From Acidimicrobiales bacterium (GTDB taxonomy: Bacteria > Actinomycetota > Acidimicrobiia > Acidimicrobiales > Acidimicrobilacustridaceae), in the NCBI GenBank assembly GCA_023261915.1, contig JALRFT010000209.1:1-5272 (forward strand): a stretch of 5,272 nt of DNA, in the 5' to 3' direction. Below, in pieces: positions 1 to 5,272 of the stretch. The position numbers and the translations under genes were made by a program. The notes under the pieces were generated by a model. That model was not told the DNA's origin. It did not search any database and was given only the letters and a program-made list of their open reading frames with translations. Every line of letters starts with the position of its first letter. The first letter of the stretch is position 1.

Positions 1-867
1 GGCACGCCACGACGGGGCAGCGCCCGGACGGGGGCGGCGCCGGATCGACGGCGGAGTGTGCCCCGCGGACTTGGTGGTGAGCAGGTCGAGGGTCGTCAGG
101 CCGTTCGTGAGCTCCTGCTCGCCGGGCGACGTCGGGTGCGCGAGGTGCTGGTGGCCGAACGTCGGGCAGCTGACGAGGGTGTGGAAGACGTCGCCGAGTC
201 AGCTCTCGCCAATGATGACATTGCCGAGTTGGCCCGGGATCTGCGGGTGCCGGTGCGGGCGGTGAGCCGCGGTCGGCTGGCCAGCATGGCTCGCAGCGAG
301 GCACCCCAAGGGGTGCTCGCTCTCGCTGATCCGCTCGAACCCGTTGACCTCGACCGGCTTGCCCAAGTGGATGAACACGGACGGGTGCCCTTCATCGTCG
401 CGGTGGATGGGGTGACCGACCCGGGGAACCTGGGGGCGCTGATGCGAGCGGCGGAGTGTGCCGGCGTCACCGGAGTGGTGCTGCCTCGCCATCGGGCCGT
501 GCACGTCACCCCGACGGTGGCCAAGGCGGCGGCGGGGGCCGTCGAGCATCTCCCCATGGCCCTCGTCGGCGGGTTGCCGGCCGCCCTGGCCGAATTGTCG
601 AAGCTCGGCGTGTGGAGTGTGGGTCTTGACGCCACTGCTGATCAGCGGGTGTGGGACCTTGCGGTGTCGACCGACCCGGTGGTGCTCGTCCTTGGTGCCG
701 AGGGGGCGGGATTGTCCCGTCTGGTGCGTCAGCGGTGTGATCAGTTGGCCTCCATTCCCCAGGTGGGGAATCTGGCGTCGTTGAACGTGGCCACTGCCGC
801 TGCGGTGGCCTGTTTCGAAGTGGCCCGACACCGTCTGGTGGGGCCCGGGGACGCTGCAGGGGGCTGA
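1..867 (+). CDS. rlmB: SpoU/TrmH-family rRNA 2'-O-methyltransferase, RlmB-like (5' end probably outside window)
   Basis: This SPOUT-class enzyme would transfer a methyl group from SAM to a ribose 2'-OH; the RlmB subgroup acts on a G in the peptidyl-transferase region of 23S rRNA. Numbering from the first in-window start (GTG 58, 269 aa), the N-terminal substrate-binding domain opens with VEGRQAVRELL (about 10-20) and VREVLVAE, as in RlmB. The catalytic SPOUT domain carries all three SpoU motifs: motif 1 with N124 and R130 (DPGNLGALMRAAE), motif 2 with E215 (LGAEGAG), and motif 3 with S241-L-N243. These are the residues expected for activity and the deep trefoil knot. The frame is open to base 1 and encodes an Arg/Gly/Ala-rich stretch. 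GTG 58 has GGAG only 1 nt upstream, too close for a good ribosome site, so the true start is probably upstream and positions 1-57 code for a basic N-terminal tail. A TsnR-like or other rRNA/tRNA target is possible, since SpoU family members are hard to separate by motif alone. Confidence 0.9.
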   Translation, partial: GTPRRGSARTGAAPDRRRSVPRGLGGEQVEGRQAVRELLLAGRRRVREVLVAERRAADEGVEDVAESALANDDIAELARDLRVPVRAVSRGRLASMARSEAPQGVLALADPLEPVDLDRLAQVDEHGRVPFIVAVDGVTDPGNLGALMRAAECAGVTGVVLPRHRAVHVTPTVAKAAAGAVEHLPMALVGGLPAALAELSKLGVWSVGLDATADQRVWDLAVSTDPVVLVLGAEGAGLSRLVRQRCDQLASIPQVGNLASLNVATAAAVACFEVARHRLVGPGDAAGG

Positions 868-868
868 G

Positions 869-2083
869 GTGGGCGCCGGTCACAGCCACGGTGACGGCTC
901 GCCGTTGACGGTGCCGCCCCTCGTGAGCCGCTGGCTGGCCGTGGTGGCAGGGGTCCTCGGACTCGCCGCCATCGTGGGCATGGTGGTGCTGTGGCCGTCG
1001 AACGACATTGAGACTTCCATCGCCAACGTGCGATCCACGTTCGTCGACGGCCGCATCGAGGTGGTCAACGAGGTGCCGTGTCCCGGCCAGCAGGTTGAAG
1101 GCGCCCCGCAACTGTTGTGCGCCGAACTCGACGTGGAGGTGCTCGAGGGGCCTGACACCGGTCTGCGGGTGCCACTCGACGTCTACGACGCGGCGTCGGC
1201 CGACCTGTCAGTGGGTGACGTCATCGTGCTCGAGTACGACGAGTCGTCCCCGGCGGGGTTCCAGTATCGGTTCAGTGACCGGGAACGCAGCGCCCCGCTG
1301 GTGTGGCTGGTGGTGCTGTTCGCCGCTGTCGTGGTGCTGCTCGGGCGGTGGCGTGGCCTCAGCGCCCTCGTCGGTCTCGGCATCAGCATCGGGGTACTGC
1401 TGATCTTCACGGTGCCGGCCCTCATCGAAGGGTCCGACCCGTTGTCGGTCGCGCTGGTGTCGGCCACCGTCATTGCCTTCGCCGGGGTGTACCTCGCTCA
1501 CGGCTTCAACGCCATGAGCACCGTGGCGCTGCTCGGCACGTTGGGGGCGCTGGCCGTCACGGCGCTGCTGGCCCTCGTATTCGTGGGGGCGGCCGCCATA
1601 ACTGGTCTGGCCTCCGAAGAAGCGGTGTACCTGCAGTTGGGCCCGGTGCGTCTCGGACTGCAGGGCCTCGTGCTCGCCGGCATCGTGATTGGGGCGCTGG
1701 GTGCCATTGACGACATGACCGTTACCCAGGCGTCAGCGGTGTGGGAGTTGCGTTCAACTGGGGGGCGTACCTCGGTGGTGGCGCTGTACCGCTCGGGTAT
1801 CCGCATCGGTCGAGACCATGTGGCGTCCACGGTGAATACGTTGGTACTGGCCTACGCCGGGGCGTCGATGCCGCTGCTTTTGTTCTTCAGCCTGTCGAAC
1901 CAGTCGTGGCTGGTGGTGGCCAACGGGGAGCTCGTCGCCACCGAGATCGTGCGCACCCTGGTGGGCAGCATCGGTCTGGTGGCGAGCGTGCCGTTGACAA
2001 CTGCGCTGGCGGCGTGGGTCGCCCACCGGGCCGTCGACCCGGCCGACGACGGGGTCGTACCACCTGGTGGGGCTGAGGCGTGA
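869..2083 (+). CDS. YibE/F-family multi-pass membrane protein
   Basis: A 404-aa inner-membrane protein of the YibE/F family, whose biochemical role is not established. Residues 1-20 are cytoplasmic and include a short His-containing GHSHGDG. TM1 covers about 23-42. A polar domain at about 43-142, probably outside the membrane, contains C71 and C84. A run of hydrophobic segments follows at about 143-159, 164-186, 191-212, 215-245, 262-281, 321-341 and 358-386. Family-typical blocks are GALGAIDDMTVTQASAVWEL (276-293 region, acidic pair D281-D282 next to a membrane segment) and GRDHVASTVNTLVLAYAGAS (314-333). The start is GTG 869, one base after the preceding stop, with an SD-like GCAGGGGG at 856-863. 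Its stop overlaps the next start by 4 nt, so translation is probably coupled. The length and full set of blocks suggest an intact gene. The family call is strong. Any transport function would be a guess. Confidence 0.88.
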   Translation: MGAGHSHGDGSPLTVPPLVSRWLAVVAGVLGLAAIVGMVVLWPSNDIETSIANVRSTFVDGRIEVVNEVPCPGQQVEGAPQLLCAELDVEVLEGPDTGLRVPLDVYDAASADLSVGDVIVLEYDESSPAGFQYRFSDRERSAPLVWLVVLFAAVVVLLGRWRGLSALVGLGISIGVLLIFTVPALIEGSDPLSVALVSATVIAFAGVYLAHGFNAMSTVALLGTLGALAVTALLALVFVGAAAITGLASEEAVYLQLGPVRLGLQGLVLAGIVIGALGAIDDMTVTQASAVWELRSTGGRTSVVALYRSGIRIGRDHVASTVNTLVLAYAGASMPLLLFFSLSNQSWLVVANGELVATEIVRTLVGSIGLVASVPLTTALAAWVAHRAVDPADDGVVPPGGAEA

Positions 2084-3309
2084 GTGAGGTCGTCGCCCCC
2101 GAGGCGCCCGACCGGTCGCGACTCGACCCGGTGCCGTTCGCCCTCGCTGCATTCGCCGTTGTGGGGGTCGTGCTGTGGGTGGTGGGTTTCGTCAGTCACC
2201 ATTTCCTGCCGCCCGACACGTTGGTGCGCCAGTCGGAGTTCTTCTTCACTGGTGACAACGTCATTGGCCAGTGGGTGAAGTTCGACGCCGGGTGGTATCG
2301 CCTCATCGCCGAGCAGGGCTACAGCTTCGAGAGCATTGACCGCCAGGCGCCCGTGGCGTTCTTTCCCGCCTACCCGCTGTTGATGCGCTGGGTGGGGGTC
2401 GTTCTCGGCGGTCAACCGTTCGTCGCCGGTGTGCTCATCACCGTGGCCGCCGGGGCCGGGGCCGTTGTCCTGTTCGCCACGTGGTGTCGGGAACGGCTGT
2501 CGTCGCCGGCCGTGCGGTGGTCGGTGGTGGCGCTCGTGGTGTACCCCTACGCGTTCTTCATGTTCGGGGCCGTCTATGCCGACGCCCTCTTCCTCGTCGC
2601 CGCCGTGGGGGCGTTCGTGTTGCTTGAACGCGACCATCCGGTGCTCGCCGGTCTCGCCGGGGCGGTGGCCACCGCCACCCGGCCCGTGGGTTTCGCCGTC
2701 GTGATCGGCCTCGTGGTGCTCGCCGTGGCGCGTCGGGGCGGGTGGCGGCGGCTGCGGGCGGCGGACGCCGGTGTGCTGCTCAGTGTCGGCGGCCTCGCCG
2801 CGTGGATGACGTACCTGTGGGTCAACTTCGGGGACCCGCTGGTGTTTTCGAAAATTCAGCGGGCGTGGGGCCAAGAGAGCAACCCAGCCACGTGGTTCAA
2901 GTTCGACCTGTTCGACCGCGTGCGGGCCCTTGCTTGTCACGCCCGTGGTTTCCTCGGCGGGTCGGCACCGACGTGCGGGCCCGACTACGGCAGCGAACTG
3001 CTCTACACACTCGGGATCTTGTTGCAGGGGGCGCTCGTGGTCGCGGCCCTGGTGGCCGTGCCGTGGATCATCCGTCGGTTCGGTGTGACCTATGGGATCT
3101 ACACTGCGGCGGCGGTGGCTCCGGCGTTGTTGGGCAGTCAGGACTTCCAGGGCTCCGGGCGGTACCTGTTGGCCGCCTTCCCGCTGTTTGCCCTCGTGGG
3201 GGCGGCGTGTGAGCGACGACCAGCGTGGGGACGGGTGGCCGTGGCCCTGTCGGCGGTGTTGTTGGTGGCGTTCACCTCGTTCTTCGCCCGGGGCTACTAC
3301 GTTTCCTGA
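2080..3309 (+). CDS. GT-C-type glycosyltransferase, PIG-V-like mannosyltransferase family
   Basis: A 409-aa multi-pass membrane protein resembling bacterial members of the PIG-V mannosyltransferase family (GT-C fold). Such enzymes use polyprenyl-phosphate-linked sugars as donors on the outer face of the membrane. TM1 is at about 18-38. The first outer loop carries the expected acidic site in WVKFDAGWYRLIAEQGY, with D69 the likely catalytic Asp, followed by FFPAYPLLMR (94-103). Further family-like blocks are YPYAFFMFGAVYADALF (155-171), ATRPVG (199-204) and GSGRYLLAAFPLFALVG near the C-terminus (358-374). Roughly ten hydrophobic segments are seen. C286 and C299 lie in a polar loop (about 260-305) and could pair. 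The start GTG 2080 overlaps the upstream stop (GTGA), with SD-like GGTGGGG at 2066-2072. It lies 39 nt before a polyprenyl-phosphate GT2 that could make its donor. The substrate cannot be read from sequence; mannose is only the family default. Confidence 0.82.
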   Translation: MSEVVAPEAPDRSRLDPVPFALAAFAVVGVVLWVVGFVSHHFLPPDTLVRQSEFFFTGDNVIGQWVKFDAGWYRLIAEQGYSFESIDRQAPVAFFPAYPLLMRWVGVVLGGQPFVAGVLITVAAGAGAVVLFATWCRERLSSPAVRWSVVALVVYPYAFFMFGAVYADALFLVAAVGAFVLLERDHPVLAGLAGAVATATRPVGFAVVIGLVVLAVARRGGWRRLRAADAGVLLSVGGLAAWMTYLWVNFGDPLVFSKIQRAWGQESNPATWFKFDLFDRVRALACHARGFLGGSAPTCGPDYGSELLYTLGILLQGALVVAALVAVPWIIRRFGVTYGIYTAAAVAPALLGSQDFQGSGRYLLAAFPLFALVGAACERRPAWGRVAVALSAVLLVAFTSFFARGYYVS

Positions 3310-3348
3310 GGTCCCCCGACCCCGGGGTGAGCCAGATCTGGAGCACCG
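3310..3348 (+). promoter_or_regulatory. 39-nt leader of the GT2 gene with palindrome and ribosome site
   Basis: This is the longest intergenic gap in the window. It holds CCCCGGGG at 3320-3327 and a perfect 10-bp palindrome, CCAGATCTGG, at 3332-3341. The GGAG at 3340-3343 lies 5 nt before GTG 3349 and is the likely Shine-Dalgarno sequence; the palindrome overlaps its first two bases. There is no T-run that would mark a rho-independent terminator, and no convincing -35/-10 pair. The ribosome site is reasonably supported, while any regulatory role of the palindrome is unproven. Confidence 0.4.
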
Positions 3349-4086
3349 GTGACCGCACTTCCCAGTCTCACCATCTTCTTCCCGGCGTGGAACGAAGAGG
3401 CCGGTCTCGCCCGCACCGTGGCCGCCGCGGTGGAAGCCGGTACCCGCCTCGAGGCCGATGGGGCCATCAGTGCTCTCGAAGTGGTGATCGTTGACGACGC
3501 CTCCACCGACGCCACCGGCACCATCGCCGACGATCTCGCCGCCGCCGACGCTCGCGTCTCGGTGGTGCACCACCCGGTGAACCGGGGGTTGGGCGGGGCG
3601 ATCAGGACGGGGCTGGCGGCCTCCACGGGCGAGTTGGTGTTGTACACCGACGCCGACCTCCCCTTCGACCTAGTGGAACTCGACAAGGCGGTGCGGGTGG
3701 CGCGCGTCTACGACGCTGATGTCGTGTCGCTCTACCGACTCGACCGCACCGGTGAGGGCCCACGGCGTTACGTGTACTCGTACCTCTACAACCATCTGGT
3801 GCGGCTTCTGTTCGGCTTGCGGGTCCGGGACGTGAACTTTGCCGGCAAACTGATCCGGCGGCGGGTGCTCGACGCCGTCGAACTGCGTAGTGAGGGGTCG
3901 TTCATCGACGTCGAACTGCTCGTTGCCGCCCAGCGCCGTGGCTTCAACGTGGTGCAGTTCGGGGTGGACTACTTCCCCCGCACCCGGGGGGTGTCGACGC
4001 TGTCCTCGTGGTCCACCATCTTTGGGATCCTGCGCGAACTCCGGGACCTGCGGCGGGATCTCGGCCGGGTCAGTCCCCAGGCGTAA
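3349..4086 (+). CDS. Family 2 glycosyltransferase, polyprenyl-phosphate sugar synthase type
   Basis: A 245-aa GT-A-fold enzyme predicted to transfer a sugar from a nucleotide donor onto a polyprenyl (for example undecaprenyl/decaprenyl) phosphate at the cytoplasmic face. The N-terminus has the classical SLTIFFPAWNEE (6-17) start strand. VIVDDASTDAT (47-56) supplies the nucleotide-binding acidic pair D49-D50. HHPVNRGLGGAIRTGL (74-89) is the usual NxGxGxAxxxG block. TDADLP has D101-A-D103 as the metal-binding DxD equivalent. The C-terminal half has NFAGKLIRRRVL (163-174), GSFIDVELLVAAQRRGF (183-199) and FPRTRGVSTLSS (209-220), typical of dolichyl-phosphate mannose/glucose synthase relatives. 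It lacks the C-terminal transmembrane hairpin found in ArnC/GtrB-type members, so it is soluble or peripheral like Dpm1/Ppm1-type enzymes. GTG 3349 is chosen because it precedes the first beta strand and has GGAG 5 nt upstream. The sugar specificity is unknown; the deacetylase 13 nt downstream hints at an N-acetylhexosamine. Confidence 0.88.
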   Translation: MTALPSLTIFFPAWNEEAGLARTVAAAVEAGTRLEADGAISALEVVIVDDASTDATGTIADDLAAADARVSVVHHPVNRGLGGAIRTGLAASTGELVLYTDADLPFDLVELDKAVRVARVYDADVVSLYRLDRTGEGPRRYVYSYLYNHLVRLLFGLRVRDVNFAGKLIRRRVLDAVELRSEGSFIDVELLVAAQRRGFNVVQFGVDYFPRTRGVSTLSSWSTIFGILRELRDLRRDLGRVSPQA

Positions 4087-4099
4087 GGTCGCCGTTGCC

Positions 4100-4966
4100 G
4101 TGACCGCAACCAGCGACGACCGACCTCTCCTCATCGTCAACGCCGACGACTTCGGTCTCACCAATGGGGTGAGCGACGCCATCATCCGGGCCGCCGACGC
4201 CGGCATCGTGACCTCCACCTCGGTCATCGCCCTCGGCCCCGGGTTCGCCACCTCGGTACGCCGACTCACCGACGCCGCCGACATCGGGGTCGGGGTGCAC
4301 CTCGCTGCCGTGGGGGAGGACCCACCGTTGCTGTCGGCGGCGGAGATCCCCTCCCTCGTTGATGACCGGGGTCGCCTGTGGTTGTCGTGGCGCCAGTTCC
4401 TGCCCCGGGCCGCCGCCGGGCGCATTGACCCCGCCGACCTGCGTCGTGAGTTCACCGCCCAACTCGAAGCTGTGCGTCAGACGGGCGTGGTTGTCGAACA
4501 CTTCGATTCCCACCAGAACCTGCACCTGTGGCCGATGGTGCGTGACGTGGCCATGGGTCTCGGCGATACGGCGGGGGTGTCCCGCATTCGGGTCACCCGA
4601 TCACGCCAATGGGGTCCGGTGGGGGTGATCGTGCGGCGACTCGCCCGTCAGCTCGAAGCGGCGTGCGACGCCAAGGGTTGGCGTTATGCCTCGGCGTCGA
4701 CGGGTCTCGACGAGGCCGGCACCCTCAACGCGGACGCCATGGTGACGGCCCTCGGCCGGTTGCGGGCCGAGGTGGGGTTCGCCCCCGGAGGCAGTGCCGA
4801 GTTGGCCACCCATCCCGGTGACCTGTCCGACGCCGACCGGGCTCACTACCAGTGGGGTTACTGCTGGGAAGAAGAGTTCGCTGCTCTCTGCAGCACTCCG
4901 GTGCGCGCCGCCGTCGACCGCCTCGGGTTCCGTCTCGGCACTTTCGCCGATCTGGGGTCGGTGTGA
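4100..4966 (+). CDS. YdjC/ChbG/HpnK-family carbohydrate deacetylase
   Basis: A 288-aa predicted cytosolic, metal-dependent deacetylase that would remove an acetyl group from an N-acetylated sugar. The family includes ChbG (chitooligosaccharides), HpnK (hopanoid loci) and NaxD (undecaprenyl-phosphate-linked GalNAc). All expected active-site blocks are present: LIVNADDFGLT with D16-D17, VGVHLA with H67, HFDSHQNLHLWP with H134, H138 and H142, and ATHPGD with H238. D16/17, H67 and H138 are the likely metal or catalytic residues by family analogy. No signal peptide or membrane segment is seen, and length is normal for the family. The frame is open further upstream to GTG 3890, but that would run deep into the GT2 gene and add non-homologous residues. 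GTG 4100 places the start 13 nt after the GT2 stop and 13 residues before the NADDFG motif, as is usual. Only a weak SD (TAAGG, 4084-4088, which includes the GT2 stop codon) precedes it. Its stop overlaps the next start by 4 nt. Confidence 0.9.
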   Translation: MTATSDDRPLLIVNADDFGLTNGVSDAIIRAADAGIVTSTSVIALGPGFATSVRRLTDAADIGVGVHLAAVGEDPPLLSAAEIPSLVDDRGRLWLSWRQFLPRAAAGRIDPADLRREFTAQLEAVRQTGVVVEHFDSHQNLHLWPMVRDVAMGLGDTAGVSRIRVTRSRQWGPVGVIVRRLARQLEAACDAKGWRYASASTGLDEAGTLNADAMVTALGRLRAEVGFAPGGSAELATHPGDLSDADRAHYQWGYCWEEEFAALCSTPVRAAVDRLGFRLGTFADLGSV

Positions 4967-5272
4967 GCGCCGCACCGGTCACCCTCGATCGCTACCGGTC
5001 GGCGCCGTTGGGGGTGCGTACCCACGTGCACGTGCGGTGGCGGACGTGTCCGGTGGCCGCCGTGGACGCTGCCGTGCCCCGGTCGGGCACGGTGCTCGAG
5101 ATTGGTTGCGGTCACGGTCTTGTCAGCAACTACCTTGCCGACGTCTCACCCGACCGCCAGGTCACCGGTGTCGACATCGACCCTCGCAAGATCGACGCCG
5201 CCAAGGCCTCGCTACGACCGGGGGACGCCACGGTGTTCGACCTCGTCGAGCCGGGCGAGTTGCCTGACGGGC
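4963..5272 (+). CDS. Class I SAM-dependent methyltransferase, N-terminal part (3' truncated by window)
   Basis: The first 103 codons of a gene that runs off the right edge. The start GTG 4963 overlaps the deacetylase stop (GTGA), with GGGG at 4954-4957, 5 nt upstream, as a possible ribosome site. A leader of about 40 residues (LDRYRSAPLGVRTHVHVRWR) precedes the Rossmann-fold SAM site. Motif I is VLEIGCGHG, with E46 and the glycine loop G48-C-G-H-G52. The next strand, VTGVDIDPRKI, ends in D71, the acidic residue expected to bind the ribose of SAM. FDLVEPGELPDG is consistent with the approach to motif II. The part seen has no membrane segment. The acceptor (sugar, lipid, small molecule or protein) cannot be judged because the substrate-binding region lies outside the window. 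Overlap with the deacetylase suggests shared expression, perhaps methylation of the same glycan or lipid. Confidence 0.85.
   Translation, partial: MSAAPVTLDRYRSAPLGVRTHVHVRWRTCPVAAVDAAVPRSGTVLEIGCGHGLVSNYLADVSPDRQVTGVDIDPRKIDAAKASLRPGDATVFDLVEPGELPDG

Noticed and set aside
96..831. Minus-strand and alternative-frame open frames over the methyltransferase gene
   Set aside because: They lack known motifs and overlap a gene with all three SpoU motifs intact.
2060..2070. CCACCTGGTGG inverted repeat just before the GT-C start
   Set aside because: With only a single central base it cannot form a hairpin as written, it is inside coding sequence, and such short GC-rich repeats are expected by chance here.
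3310..3331. Possible terminator between the GT-C and GT2 genes
   Set aside because: The CCCCGGGG palindrome has no loop and no T-run follows, so there is no support for a rho-independent terminator.
1852..3573. A 573-codon open frame on the minus strand
   Set aside because: It lies antisense to the GT-C, YibE/F and GT2 genes, all of which have clear family motifs. Its translation is low-complexity, rich in His, Arg, Gly and Pro, with no recognisable domain. Long antisense open frames are expected in DNA with strong G/C third positions.
3890..4099. An earlier GTG start for the deacetylase at 3890
   Set aside because: It would overlap the GT2 gene by nearly 200 bases and add about 70 residues rich in Ser, Arg, Cys and Trp that look like an out-of-frame reading. 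GTG 4100 gives a normal YdjC N-terminus.

Overview
The window is a stretch of very GC-rich DNA (by eye about two thirds or more G+C) with strong G/C preference at third codon positions. Six tandem genes all read on the + strand, and every visible start codon is GTG. This style, together with the gene families present, suggests a high-GC actinobacterium. An Acidimicrobiia-like lineage is possible, but that is an impression and not a demonstrated assignment.

Layout: (1) 1-867, the 3' part, probably most, of a SpoU/TrmH-family rRNA 2'-O-methyltransferase (RlmB-like), whose frame stays open to the left window edge. (2) 869-2083, a YibE/F-family multi-pass membrane protein. (3) 2080-3309, a multi-pass GT-C glycosyltransferase resembling the PIG-V mannosyltransferase family. 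(4) 3349-4086, a soluble family 2 glycosyltransferase of the polyprenyl-phosphate sugar synthase type. (5) 4100-4966, a YdjC/ChbG/HpnK-type carbohydrate deacetylase. (6) 4963 to the right edge, the N-terminal part of a class I SAM-dependent methyltransferase, cut by the window.

The genes are packed tightly. Junctions are 1 nt (1/2), a 4-nt overlap (2/3), 39 nt (3/4), 13 nt (4/5) and a 4-nt overlap (5/6). No terminator-like stem with a T-run was seen, so one transcript is plausible. The first gene is rRNA housekeeping. Genes 3-5, perhaps with 6, form a coherent glycan-modification set: a GT2 that would load a sugar onto a polyprenyl phosphate, a deacetylase that could convert a lipid-linked N-acetylhexosamine to the free amino sugar, and a GT-C that could use the lipid-linked sugar outside the membrane. 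The same logic is known from ArnC/ArnD/ArnT and FlmF2/NaxD/FlmK in Gram-negative bacteria. That link is an inference from family membership and adjacency and is the most interesting point in the window. No mobile element, CRISPR array, tRNA or rRNA was seen. No stretch longer than 57 bases lacks a gene.
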